This document shows, in pieces, positions 24,811-33,556 of a stretch of DNA of 64,000 bases (position 1 is the stretch's first letter; each line of letters begins with the position of its first letter). Origin of the DNA: Actinopolyspora lacussalsi subsp. righensis (GTDB lineage Bacteria > Actinomycetota > Actinomycetes > Mycobacteriales > Pseudonocardiaceae); the NCBI RefSeq assembly GCF_900116555.1, contig NZ_FPAT01000001.1, positions 124,001-188,000 on the forward strand, written 5' to 3'. The notes below the pieces were generated by a model. It searched no databases and was not told where the DNA came from. It saw nothing but the letters and a program-made list of their open reading frames with translations. The position numbers and the translations under genes were made by a program.

Positions 24811-25578
24811 ATGTTCAACGGAAACAACCGCGGACGACGCGCCGTACTCGCGCTCGCCGTGTCCGGACTGGCACTGAGCTCGTTGAGCACGGGTGCGGCC
24901 GCGGCACAACCCGCCACCACCATGTGCGGCAAGTACGCCTCCACCCAGGTCGAAGGTGGACGCTACATCGTGCAGAACAACGTGTGGGGCGCCGACACCC
25001 AGCAGTGCGTCAGCGTCGACGGCAGCTCGTTCACGGTGACCACGGCCAACCACGACAAGGCCACCAACGGCTCACCGGCGAGCTACCCCTCCATCTACGC
25101 GGGATGTCACTACGGCAACTGCACGACGAACACCGGGCTGCCCGTGCGGGCCGACCGGATGACCGAGGCGACCACCAGTTGGGACATCACCACTCCGGAT
25201 ACCGGAACGTACAACGCCGCCTATGACCTGTGGTTCGATCCGCAGCCGAGCAAGTCGGGGCAGAACGCCGCGGAACTGATGATCTGGGTCGATCACCGGG
25301 GCGACATCCAGCCGATCGGTTCACCGGTGGGCACCGTGACGATAGACGGCGCCCAGTGGGAGGTCTGGACCGGTGACGCCGGCTGGAACGTGATCAGCTA
25401 CGTCCGGACGGAAACGACCGATTCCGTGGATCTGGACCTGACCGCCTTCAGCGCCGACGCTGTCGAACGGGGCTCTGTCGAACCGAGTTGGTATCTCAAC
25501 AGCGTGCAGGCGGGATTCGAACCGTGGATCAACGGCACCGGACTCGCGACGAACGACTTCTCGGTCAACGTCGGGTGA
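24811..25578 (+). CDS. Secreted GH12 endo-1,4-beta-glucanase
   Basis: A 255-residue exported endoglucanase. A signal peptide (about residues 1-32, ending GAAAAQP) is followed by one GH12 beta-jelly-roll. The nucleophile Glu155 lies in ELMIW and the acid/base Glu237 in QAGFEPW, both in canonical strings. A cysteine pair near CHYGNC is typical of the family. There is no binding module. The ATG follows a weak AGGA about 10 nt upstream. It would open amorphous cellulose internally, giving new ends for the GH6 enzyme. Confidence 0.88.
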   Translation: MFNGNNRGRRAVLALAVSGLALSSLSTGAAAAQPATTMCGKYASTQVEGGRYIVQNNVWGADTQQCVSVDGSSFTVTTANHDKATNGSPASYPSIYAGCHYGNCTTNTGLPVRADRMTEATTSWDITTPDTGTYNAAYDLWFDPQPSKSGQNAAELMIWVDHRGDIQPIGSPVGTVTIDGAQWEVWTGDAGWNVISYVRTETTDSVDLDLTAFSADAVERGSVEPSWYLNSVQAGFEPWINGTGLATNDFSVNVG

Positions 25579-25590
25579 TCCGTCACTGAC

Positions 25591-25624
25591 GAGCGGGCGG
25601 GCACGAGTTCGTGCCCGCCCGCTC
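25591..25624. terminator. Terminator between convergent GH12 and cebR genes
   Basis: GAGCGGGCGGGCACG (25591-25605) and CGTGCCCGCCCGCTC (25610-25624) form a perfect 15-bp stem with a 4-nt loop. It lies 13 bp past the GH12 stop. There is no T-tract, but its symmetry and convergent setting support termination. Confidence 0.75.
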
Positions 25625-25706
25625 CGCTGCCGCGTGAACGACCGATGCGAACGGAGAGATCCCGCACCACCACGAGCCGAAGAACGCCGCGGCGAGTCTC
25701 GCTACG

Positions 25707-26738
25707 TCAGGCCGAACCACGGCGGACCAGCTCGGTCGGCAGGATCACCGGATCCAGGCTGCGCCCCGGCTCCTCCAACTGTGTGATCAGCAATTTCGCC
25801 AACTCGGTTCCCATCCGCTGCACCGGCTGCGCGACACTGGTCATGGCCGGTTCCGTGTTGCGAGCGACGTCGGAATCGTCGAAACCGATCACGGCGACGT
25901 CCTCGGGAACACGTTTGCCCGCTTCGCGCAGCACCCGCATCGCGCCCGCCGCCATGAGGTCACTGGCCGCGAAGACGGCATCCACTTCGCTGTCACGTTC
26001 GAGCACGTCGCGCATGGCCTGCTCACCACTGACCTGCCCGAAGTCGCCCTGCGCGACGACTCGTGTCACGCCGCGCCGCGATTTGAGAGCACTCCGATAC
26101 CCCGCCAGCCGGTCTATACCCGCAGCCATGTCCTGCGGACCCGCCAGGGCGGCGATACGACGCCTGCCTGACTGGTAGAGGTACTCGGTGGCGCTCTTCG
26201 CGCCCGCCAGGTTGTCGGCGTCGACGAACGGTACGGCGACCTCCGAGGAGAACGGGCGCCCGTTCAACGCGACCGGCGCTCCCACTTCCACGAGCTTGCG
26301 CGGCAGGGGGTCGTCGCCGTGCAGTGAAATCAGCACCGCACCGTCGACGTGACCGTTGCCGACCAGCTGCTCCACTCTGTCCCGTTGCCGGGCACCACTG
26401 GCCATCATCAGGTTGAGCTGCAAATTCGTCTTCGCCAGCTCCTGCCCGAGCCCACGCACGACTCCCGCGAAGAAGGGTTCGTCGAAAACTCGTGCCTCGG
26501 ATTCCGAAACCACGAGCAGCACGGTGTCGGTTCGCCTGGTCACCAGGCTGCGTGCCGCGTGGTTGGGCACGTAACCGAGTTTGTCGATGGCATCCTGCAC
26601 CGCGCGCAACGTGGTGGTACTGACTTCGAGCGAGCCGTTGACCACTCGCGACACGGTGCCTCGCGACACACCCGCCTCCGCGGCCACCTGTTCGAGCGTC
26701 GGCCGCCCCGTCGTCCGCACACGCCCAAGACTCGTCAT
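25707..26738 (-). CDS. cebR: LacI family repressor of cellulose utilization, CebR
   Basis: A 343-residue LacI/GalR regulator. The helix-turn-helix TLEQVAAEAGVSRGTVSRVV (near residues 13-32) and the hinge VPNHAARSLVT come first, then the sugar-binding domain with VAVIGFDDSDVA near the end. In Streptomyces CebR binds TGGGAGCGCTCCCA and is released by cellobiose. Five good matches to that palindrome lie upstream of cebE, the GH6, LPMO and SGNH genes and this gene itself, which supports the assignment. The ATG at 26738 follows GGAGG; an upstream ATG at 26798 lacks one. Confidence 0.88.
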   Translation of the reverse strand: MTSLGRVRTTGRPTLEQVAAEAGVSRGTVSRVVNGSLEVSTTTLRAVQDAIDKLGYVPNHAARSLVTRRTDTVLLVVSESEARVFDEPFFAGVVRGLGQELAKTNLQLNLMMASGARQRDRVEQLVGNGHVDGAVLISLHGDDPLPRKLVEVGAPVALNGRPFSSEVAVPFVDADNLAGAKSATEYLYQSGRRRIAALAGPQDMAAGIDRLAGYRSALKSRRGVTRVVAQGDFGQVSGEQAMRDVLERDSEVDAVFAASDLMAAGAMRVLREAGKRVPEDVAVIGFDDSDVARNTEPAMTSVAQPVQRMGTELAKLLITQLEEPGRSLDPVILPTELVRRGSA

Positions 26739-27049
26739 ACGGCCTCCAGCTCGCCCCACATATCCCCGTACCCCAGCCATAATACTGGGAACGCTCACGT
26801 AAGAAACGCCTACGCTGACCTGATGATATTACACAGCGCGTCTGAACAGTGACGTTTGATTATCACGATCGTGTGGCGTCCGGACGACGCACACCACCCG
26901 AAGAGTTAAGCGCCGGTAACGGGTGGGACGCACAGCGACCGACGTCGGGCGTGCGCGAAATTTCGCCCATCGTTTATTACACGTTGACGATCGGAAATCA
27001 CGGCATGTTCGAATGCTTTCAGCATGATCGACCATCGGGAGGTGCGCGG
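26739..27049. other. Divergent cebR / narK control region
   Basis: A 311-bp region that contains the cebR autoregulatory site (26786-26799) and, nearer narK, the perfect 10-bp palindrome CACGATCGTG (26864-26873). I see no gene in it. A GlnR or NnaR site would be expected here but none could be called with confidence. Confidence 0.5.
26786..26799. promoter_or_regulatory. CebR-like operator (11/14) upstream of cebR
   Basis: TGGGAACGCTCACG lies 48 bp upstream of the cebR start codon and would allow autoregulation. Confidence 0.6.
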
Positions 27050-28444
27050 ATGAAAATCGAGAATGTCGAGAGGAATCCGGTCGAAGCGGAACAAGCGACA
27101 ACCGGTCGTTGGATCGACCACTGGGAACCGGAGGACGCCGGATTCTGGCACCGGACCGGAAAGTGGGTGGCCTGGCGCAATCTGTGGTTGTCGGTACTGG
27201 CCGAACACCTGGGATTCAACGTCTGGACGTTGATGAGCATAGTCGTGGTCAGCCTGGACGACGTCGGTTACGCGTTCACCGTGGGGCAGACGTTCTGGCT
27301 GTTGATTCTGCCGAATCTGGTCGGAGCGGCGCTGCGCATTCCTTACACCTTCGCCGTACCACGATTCGGCGGCAGGGGCTGGACCACCACGAGCGCTTCG
27401 CTGTTGCTCGTTCCGTGCGCGATGCTCGCCGGTGCCGTCACCGCGGCGGGAACACCCTACTGGTTCTTCCTCCTCACCGCCGCGGTCATGGGTGTGGGAG
27501 GTGGGAATTTCTCGTCCTCGATGACCAATATCTCCTTCTTCTTCCCGGAACACCGCAAGGGGCTGGCACTGGGGATCAATGCCGCGGGCGGCAACATCGG
27601 CGTGGCCGTGAGTCAGTTGCTCGTTCCGTTCGCGATACACCTGGGCACCGGAGTCAACCTCTCCTATGCCGCCTTGATGTGGATGCCCGTGATCGTCGTA
27701 TCGTCGGCCTGTTCGTGGTTCTTCATGAACAGCCTGACGGCGGCCAAGCCGGACAACACCTCCTACCGCGAAGCGCTGACCAGCAAACACACTCCGGTTA
27801 TGGCGCTGCTCTACGTGGGGACGTTCGGATCTTTCATCGGTTTCTCGTTCGCTTTTCCGTCGCTTATCGGGATCGCTTTCAGCGATTTCTCGCGATTCAC
27901 CGGAATCGCGTTCATCGGAGCACTGATCGGATCGGTCGCACGGCCGATCGGTGGCTGGTTGTCCGATCGGCTGGGTGGGGCTCGAATAACGTTGTGGAAC
28001 TTCGTGGGACTGGCCCTGGGAACGGTGGGAGTACTTCTCGGCGTACGAGTGGACAGCTTCGCGCTGTTCTTCGGATCGTTCGTTCTCCTGTTCGTTTTCA
28101 CCGGGATAGGGAATGGTTCCACCTATCGTATGATTCCGTTGATATTCCGGACCGAGACGAGTGCACGGGTGGCGAGAACCGGCGAGGACATGGACGCCGC
28201 ACAGAAAGCGGCCAAGCGCCAGGCCGGCGCCGTCGTGGGGGTCGTCGGCTCCGTCGGGGCTTTCGGCGGTGTGGTCATCAACCTGGTTTTCAAGTTCTCG
28301 TTGCAGGCCGGCGGAACGCTGATCCCGGCACTGCTCGCGATCCTCGTGTTCTTCCTGGCCTGTGGGCTCGTCACCTGGTGGTTCTACGTGCGGAGCACCT
28401 TCGCCATCGAGCGTGCCCCCAACCTCTCCCACGCCCGCATCTGA
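27050..28444 (+). CDS. narK: Nitrate/nitrite transporter of the NarK family
   Basis: A 464-residue MFS protein of the nitrate-nitrite porter family with about 12 membrane helices. The first nitrate signature is seen as GINAAGGNIGVAVSQ after the FFPEHRKG loop, the second as TGIGNGSTYRMIP in the C-terminal half; both are family hallmarks. The ATG at 27050 has GGGAGG 7 nt upstream. The protein would import nitrate or exchange it for nitrite. The gene is followed on the same strand by a HemD-like regulator (NnaR), which controls nitrate assimilation with GlnR in Streptomyces. Confidence 0.88.
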   Translation: MKIENVERNPVEAEQATTGRWIDHWEPEDAGFWHRTGKWVAWRNLWLSVLAEHLGFNVWTLMSIVVVSLDDVGYAFTVGQTFWLLILPNLVGAALRIPYTFAVPRFGGRGWTTTSASLLLVPCAMLAGAVTAAGTPYWFFLLTAAVMGVGGGNFSSSMTNISFFFPEHRKGLALGINAAGGNIGVAVSQLLVPFAIHLGTGVNLSYAALMWMPVIVVSSACSWFFMNSLTAAKPDNTSYREALTSKHTPVMALLYVGTFGSFIGFSFAFPSLIGIAFSDFSRFTGIAFIGALIGSVARPIGGWLSDRLGGARITLWNFVGLALGTVGVLLGVRVDSFALFFGSFVLLFVFTGIGNGSTYRMIPLIFRTETSARVARTGEDMDAAQKAAKRQAGAVVGVVGSVGAFGGVVINLVFKFSLQAGGTLIPALLAILVFFLACGLVTWWFYVRSTFAIERAPNLSHARI

Positions 28445-28657
28445 GAGCACACCCGGGGACAGGGCGCACAACTCACCACGCACCACGGCGAGAACTCCGT
28501 AACAGGCGGGAAACCACTTCGAACCAGGAGTGACATCAACGACTACGAGCATGCGAGGAGCAGCACCCGACCGAGGAGGTGCGCATGCCGCGCACTGCCG
28601 ACAGCGCCGCGCGGCTCCTCCTCTCCGACAGCCACGTGAGCGCGAACCGAGCGCGGG

Positions 28658-29815
28658 ATGACAGCACAGCGACAGGAAGCACTACGGCAGACAGGACCAC
28701 TCACCGGCTTCACCGTGGGGGTGACCGCGGCACGACGAGCCGAGGAACTGGCGACCATGCTGCGCCGTCGAGGCGCGGAGGTGCAGCACGGTCCAGCCAT
28801 CCGCATCCTTCCGCTCGCCGACGACCGGGAACTGTTCGAGGCGAGTCGGAACCTGGCGGAGCGGCCGGTGGACAAGGTCGTGGTCACCACGGGTATCGGA
28901 TTCCGAGGCTGGCTGGAAGCGGCGGAGGACTGGGGACTGGCAGCGGAACTGGCCCGACACCTGAGCGAAGCCAGATTGCTCACCAGAGGGCCCAAGTCCA
29001 CCGGAGCACTGCGGGCCGCTGGTTTTCACGAGGCCTGGTGTCCCGATTCGGAAAGCAACTCGGAAATACTGCACGAACTGCTCGCGGAAGGGGTGCGCGG
29101 CCAACGGATCGCGGTACAGCTGCACGGCCGGCGGATGCCGGAGTTCACCGACGAGTTGCGTACGGCCGGGGCGGAGGTCATCGAGATACCGGTGTATCGG
29201 TGGGCGGCACCGCTGGACATCGGCCCGCTCGACGGGCTGGTGGACGCCGTGGTGAACCGGCGTATCGACGCGCTCGCCTTCACCAGCGCACCCGCCGTGA
29301 CCAGCATGTTGGAGCTGGCCAGGCGCACCGGCAGGTGGGAGGGACTGCTCACGGCGTTCCGGGAACACGTCGTAGCGGCCTGTGTGGGGCCGGTCTGCGC
29401 ACAACCGCTGCGGGAGATCGACGTGGCGGTGACGTTCCCGGAACGGGCCAGACTCGGATCATTGGTGCGTTCGCTTTCACATTCCCTGCCGCAGCGGAGC
29501 GACCACCTGCGAATCGGCGGCCGGGAGATAGAGCTGCGCGGACAGGGGGTGCTCGTCGACGGCGAGCTACGCCCCGTGTCGCCGGTCCCGATGGCACTGC
29601 TGCGCAAACTCGCCGAGCGCCCCGGAAGAGTAGTGTCTCGCGAGGAGCTGGTGGCAGCGTTGCCCAACGGAGGAGAGGAGCACGCCGTCGAGACAGCGAT
29701 CGGCAGGTTACGGACCGCGCTGGGGACGAGACGATTGGTGCAGACCGTGGTCAAACGGGGTTACCGGCTCGGGATGGACAGTTCGGAGATGCTCGGGGCA
29801 CGCCCACCGTCCTGA
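28658..29815 (+). CDS. nnaR: Uroporphyrinogen-III-synthase-like regulator NnaR
   Basis: A 385-residue two-part protein. The N-terminal HemD-like domain (about 15-265) contains TTGIGFRGW and AFTSAPAV; a C-terminal winged helix of the OmpR type (about 285-375) includes EELVAALPNGG and VVKRGYRLG. This fusion is the layout of NnaR, a Streptomyces regulator that cooperates with GlnR on nitrate and nitrite genes. The neighbouring narK supports the role. Whether the HemD domain keeps enzymatic activity is unclear. A strong GAGGAGG lies about 80 nt upstream in another frame, but the ATG at 28658 has no clear ribosome-binding site. Confidence 0.8.
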   Translation: MTAQRQEALRQTGPLTGFTVGVTAARRAEELATMLRRRGAEVQHGPAIRILPLADDRELFEASRNLAERPVDKVVVTTGIGFRGWLEAAEDWGLAAELARHLSEARLLTRGPKSTGALRAAGFHEAWCPDSESNSEILHELLAEGVRGQRIAVQLHGRRMPEFTDELRTAGAEVIEIPVYRWAAPLDIGPLDGLVDAVVNRRIDALAFTSAPAVTSMLELARRTGRWEGLLTAFREHVVAACVGPVCAQPLREIDVAVTFPERARLGSLVRSLSHSLPQRSDHLRIGGREIELRGQGVLVDGELRPVSPVPMALLRKLAERPGRVVSREELVAALPNGGEEHAVETAIGRLRTALGTRRLVQTVVKRGYRLGMDSSEMLGARPPS

Positions 29816-29895
29816 AGCGGGTATCACGACGCACCACCTGTTCCACGGGGAACGAAACCCACCATCCGGCCACTACCGAACTATTCGAATACTGT

Positions 29896-31416
29896 TCATT
29901 TTCCCCTGTTCCGTCGATGGTGCAGCCATATCGCAGCACCACCCAACGACAGCGCACCGGGAGACAACGACAAACCTCGCGAATTTTCCTTTTCCGGTCC
30001 ATTGTTTCCCACATTGAACCCGAACTCCCGATTGGAAAGATCCCGTGCCAGCGTACGCGCCTGTTCCTGTGCCGCTCCGACTCCCAGCATCAGCTCGGTC
30101 ATCGAAGTCGCGGCCTGCACCAGCGAGAAATGTTCTCCTACCAGGTCAAGCATGATGCGCTTCATCTGTTCCTGAAAAACCTGGGTGAGCGACAACTCTG
30201 GTGCCAGACAACGCACCGACCCTTCGATGTTTCCGAAGGCCTTTCCCAATACGGAAATGACAGGATTCGTCTTGATACCACGCTTGGTGGACTGCTGGAG
30301 AACCGAGGTCAACGTGACCCCGAAGTTCAACTCCGACAACGAGGCGGAGGCTATCTTCGGAGTAAGGGCGGACATATCAGACACGAACGCCGACACATCC
30401 GCCCAGGGAGTGGCGTGTCCAAGTTCTATCCACGCTTTCGCCAGCCCGTAACCGTCGTTCTGGGCGAGGTTCAACAAAACGAGCATGATCATGAGACTGG
30501 TACGACGATCGACCCTGCCCACCATTCCCCAGTCGATCAGCGTAGCCTGTCCGTCCGGCTGAACGAAAATATTGCCGGGATGTGGATCGGCATGGAACAT
30601 GCGGTTGACGAAAAAGCCACGGTAGGTAAAAGCGAGCAGATCCTCCCCCATGGCCAGCCGCTCTCGTTCGGCCAACTCCGCACGGTCCACTTCCCGGACG
30701 GATTTTCCGGGCGCCAGGGACTGCACGAGAACTCGAGGAGTACAGAACTCGACGTCCGGAACAGCGAGGTTACGGAAACCCTTGATGTCCTTTCTCGCCT
30801 GATCCATGTGCGAAGCCTCGACGGTGAAATCGAGTTCCGAACGCATCGAGTCGAACAGCACTCCCAGCATGGCTTCGATATCCACGACGGAGTTGAAACG
30901 GGGCGCACAACGACCGACCATACGAGCCGCTCGACGCATCATGCGCATGTCCTCCAGCACGGTGTCCCGAATCCCCGGCCTCTGAATCTTGATCACACCG
31001 GGCCGACCGTCACGCAACGTGACCGAATACACCTGTGCGAGGGACGCGACGCCCAACGGATCCAGCATTTCGACATGCAGGAACCGTTCTTTCCACTCCG
31101 TGCCCAAATCTTCTTCCAGGACGGGCTGAAAAGAACTGAACGGTAGTGGTGACACCCTGTCGTGGAGCTTCTCCAACTCGCTTATCATCACGGGAGGAAC
31201 GATGTCCGGACGTGTCGAAAGCATCTGTCCCACCTTGATGTAGAACGGCCCCAGACGCTCCAGTCCCTGACGCACCTCCTGCGCACGTCGTCGTTCTCGA
31301 TCCACGGATGACACAGCATTGTCGCCCTCGCCGGATCCACCGAACACGCGGCCGAGCTCATTCATGAAAAGCCCGCCCAATACTTCGGAGACGAGACGAA
31401 TGCGGTTCATACCCAA
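29896..31416 (-). CDS. ABC1/UbiB-family atypical kinase with C-terminal membrane segment
   Basis: A 506-residue ABC1 (UbiB/ADCK-like) protein. Family motifs are the KxGQ string FYIKVGQMLSTRPDIVPP, the Ala-rich loop GVASLAQVYS, the Lys in VIKIQRPGI, the catalytic HADPHPGNI and the metal-binding LIDWG. A hydrophobic stretch near the C-terminus (SLGGAAIWL) could be a short membrane anchor. UbiB proteins assist isoprenoid-lipid metabolism and may extract prenylated molecules from membranes. The gene ends a minus-strand group with a small Ala-rich protein and a polyprenyl synthase, beside a terpene cyclase, suggesting a role in terpenoid handling. TTG at 31416 has AGGAAA 6 nt upstream; an ATG lies two codons later. 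Confidence 0.8.
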   Translation of the reverse strand: MGMNRIRLVSEVLGGLFMNELGRVFGGSGEGDNAVSSVDRERRRAQEVRQGLERLGPFYIKVGQMLSTRPDIVPPVMISELEKLHDRVSPLPFSSFQPVLEEDLGTEWKERFLHVEMLDPLGVASLAQVYSVTLRDGRPGVIKIQRPGIRDTVLEDMRMMRRAARMVGRCAPRFNSVVDIEAMLGVLFDSMRSELDFTVEASHMDQARKDIKGFRNLAVPDVEFCTPRVLVQSLAPGKSVREVDRAELAERERLAMGEDLLAFTYRGFFVNRMFHADPHPGNIFVQPDGQATLIDWGMVGRVDRRTSLMIMLVLLNLAQNDGYGLAKAWIELGHATPWADVSAFVSDMSALTPKIASASLSELNFGVTLTSVLQQSTKRGIKTNPVISVLGKAFGNIEGSVRCLAPELSLTQVFQEQMKRIMLDLVGEHFSLVQAATSMTELMLGVGAAQEQARTLARDLSNREFGFNVGNNGPEKENSRGLSLSPGALSLGGAAIWLHHRRNRGK

Positions 31417-31514
31417 CTACGGTTTCCTAACCGGCGCAGGAGAAAGAAGAAAATCCTCCCGCGTCGCAGCACATCAGCGGGAATCGTGATCGCTTTCCCT
31501 CGAATCGCTTCCTT

Positions 31515-31916
31515 CTACTGACCACCGACTACGTTGGTTGCCTGACCAACCGCACCGGTGGCTCCTGAAGCTCCTGAAGCCGCGCTACTCGCAGTACCTG
31601 CCGCGTCACCGATCCCCGGAACCTTTTCCAAGGTCTTGATCAAGGAGCCCACCGAGTCGGTCAGCTCCGCGACCTGACCGGGGAGCTTCGCCAAGTCACC
31701 AGCGGCACCAACAGCTCCCTGCGCTGTACCGGCCGCGTCCCCGACCGTCTTCATCCCTGTCCGGGCAGCACTGGTGACCCCCTGCTCGACGAATCCCACG
31801 GCATCATCGTCCCGGTCGAGCAGCTCGTCGAAGGCTGTTTTGGCGTCGTCAGCGACATTGCCGATGAAATCCTTGATAGTGTCCAGCGTGCTGTTCTCGC
31901 AATTATTCTTGGACAT
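31515..31916 (-). CDS. Small Ala/Gly-rich helical protein of unknown function
   Basis: A 133-residue protein without a recognised family. The N-terminal third is acidic and helical (TIKDFIGNVADDAKTAFDE, then LLDRDDDAVGFVEQGV). The rest consists of amphipathic Ala/Gly-rich stretches with repeated GDAAGTA-like units at about residues 58-63 and 102-107, and TDSVGSLIKTLEKVPGIG between them. The pattern recalls phasin-like or membrane-surface proteins. There is no signal peptide or Cys cluster. It lies between the polyprenyl synthase and the UbiB-like gene, 52 bp after the former, so it is probably part of the terpenoid operon. The ATG at 31916 is chosen over an upstream ATG at 32006 that would overlap the synthase. 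Confidence 0.65.
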   Translation of the reverse strand: MSKNNCENSTLDTIKDFIGNVADDAKTAFDELLDRDDDAVGFVEQGVTSAARTGMKTVGDAAGTAQGAVGAAGDLAKLPGQVAELTDSVGSLIKTLEKVPGIGDAAGTASSAASGASGATGAVGQATNVVGGQ

Positions 31917-31968
31917 GACCTGAAATCCTTTCTGATCATTTTGACGGGAGAACCGTTCTGTCGGGTTC

Positions 31969-33093
31969 TCAAAACTCACGATGGGCCGCCGAATCGGCCA
32001 GTTCACGCAAAGCGCGTCGTGCTTGCTCGGTCACGGGAGCCTGTTCCAGGGCATCTAGCGCTAGTTCACGACGGGTGACAATCATTTCCTCCACGGCACT
32101 ACGGGCACCGGTCTCCTGAAAGATCTCACGTACCCGGTCGGCTCCCGCTTCATCCAGCTCCGGATCGCCGTGCAACGAGCGAAGGACCTCGTTCTGAGCG
32201 GGTGTGGCGCGCTGACGAGCCAATGCGACGAGGACGGTGCGCTTGCCGTCCCGCAGGTCGTCGAGCGCGGACTTTCCGGTTACGGAGGGCCTCCCGAAGA
32301 CACCGAGCAGATCGTCCCGCAGCTGGAACGCTTCGCCCAACGGACAGCCGTACGCGTCGCAGGCCCGTAGCAACGACTCGTCACCACCGGCCAACGCGGC
32401 GCCGATCTGCAACGGACGTGTCACGGTGTAAGCGGCGGTCTTGTACCGGACAACTCGCCACGCACGACTGAGTTCGGCCTCGTTATCGTTCTCGGAAGTG
32501 TCGATGTCGAGGTACTGCCCGGCCACTATCTCGGTGCGCATGGTGTTGATCAGTCGGCGTGAATCACTGAGCCGTTGCGGTGAGACCCCGGAATCGTGCA
32601 ACAACATGTCCGACCAGACCAGGCAAACGTCGCCGGCGAGGATCGCCGCGTTCTCTCCGAACCGGTCGGCGGAAGTCCCGTCGTTCGGCACATCGTTTCG
32701 CATCGCGAGCATCCGGTGAACAGTGGGCTTGCCCCGCCGGTAGTACGACGCATCCATGACGTCGTCGTGTATCAGCGCGAACGCGTGGAACAATTCCAGT
32801 GCGGCTCCCACTCTGAACGCAGCGGGCGTTGCGACATCACCTCCCGCTGCCGCCCAGCCGCACACGCAGAACATGGGGCGGAGTCGTTTTCCTCCCGTAA
32901 CGAACCGGCTAACGACCTCGGCCAACGGTGGCAGAGATTCGTCCACGGATTCGCTGAGCTGCTCGTCCATGAACCGAGCCAATGCCGTGTCCACGTCCCG
33001 CCGAATCCGATCCAGATACAACCCTGCGGACTCTCGCCCATCATTCGATACCGCATCGACGGCGACCCGTTCGGCGGTATGTCCGGTTGGCAT
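31969..33093 (-). CDS. Polyprenyl (geranylgeranyl/farnesyl) diphosphate synthase
   Basis: A 374-residue trans-prenyltransferase that extends allylic diphosphates with IPP. GGKRLRP binds IPP, the first Asp-rich motif is IHDDVMD (about 107-113) and the second is LRDDLLG (about 257-263). The two residues before the first motif are Leu and Ile rather than bulky aromatics, so a C20 product is plausible but not certain. The ATG at 33093 follows GGAGGAG. It diverges from the terpene cyclase gene and heads a group with the small helical protein and the UbiB-like kinase, so it probably supplies the cyclase substrate. Confidence 0.85.
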   Translation of the reverse strand: MPTGHTAERVAVDAVSNDGRESAGLYLDRIRRDVDTALARFMDEQLSESVDESLPPLAEVVSRFVTGGKRLRPMFCVCGWAAAGGDVATPAAFRVGAALELFHAFALIHDDVMDASYYRRGKPTVHRMLAMRNDVPNDGTSADRFGENAAILAGDVCLVWSDMLLHDSGVSPQRLSDSRRLINTMRTEIVAGQYLDIDTSENDNEAELSRAWRVVRYKTAAYTVTRPLQIGAALAGGDESLLRACDAYGCPLGEAFQLRDDLLGVFGRPSVTGKSALDDLRDGKRTVLVALARQRATPAQNEVLRSLHGDPELDEAGADRVREIFQETGARSAVEEMIVTRRELALDALEQAPVTEQARRALRELADSAAHREF

Positions 33094-33556
33094 GGTCTCC
33101 TCCGGTTCGCATTGTGCGGTCACGGGAGCACGGGCAGAGTAGGCGGGCACCGACTTCCGAGCGATCGGAAGAAGGAACAACCACGCCCGCCGTTCCAACG
33201 GCAATGTGGGGACACACCGAAGCCACGGAAATCCCGCTGTGGAAGCTCACCGTAAGGCACGGTAGCAACGAGCCACAAGAAGTATAAACACCCATTCTCG
33301 TGATTCAACACTCACACATCAGCGTGTAACTCATTCGCGTGAGCATCCCCAAAAAGAGTGTGATTCATCGTTTTCCGTATCGATACCCCCGGGGAAAGGT
33401 TGTCGCAGCCACAAGGATTCTGATATTCACGACGACGTTCACCCGGCAAGGAATGAGCACAAGGTCGATCCGGCATGCCGGCCCGTGAAGGCCGATGTGT
33501 CCGAGAGGCATTTACACCATCCGTTCCGGCGACGACGGCCTCACGAGGAGATCACG
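33094..33556. other. Divergent promoter region of the terpenoid locus
   Basis: A 463-bp region without a gene, between the divergent polyprenyl synthase and terpene cyclase. It holds a candidate promoter for the minus-strand operon (33281-33308). Confidence 0.5.
33281..33308 (-). promoter_or_regulatory. Candidate promoter of the polyprenyl synthase operon
   Basis: On the minus strand TTGAAT (33308-33303) is followed after 16 bp by TATACT (33286-33281), a 5/6 match to the -10 consensus. Transcription would start about 180 nt before the synthase ATG. Confidence 0.4.

Noticed and set aside
26880-27049. GlnR or NnaR boxes upstream of narK
   Set aside because: Several GTnAC- and GnAAC-like strings occur near 26985-27000, but spacing does not fit the described boxes well enough to call a site.
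28585-28660. ATG behind a strong GAGGAGG as a leader ORF of nnaR
   Set aside because: The frame has no early stop and continues through nnaR out of frame, so it is not a leader peptide. It may only be an unused ribosome-binding-site-like sequence.
28579-31146. An 855-codon open frame on the plus strand
   Set aside because: It covers nnaR in another frame and the antisense of the UbiB-like gene. Its composition (Arg, Gly, His, Thr-rich) is that of a GC-rich shadow frame with no domain.
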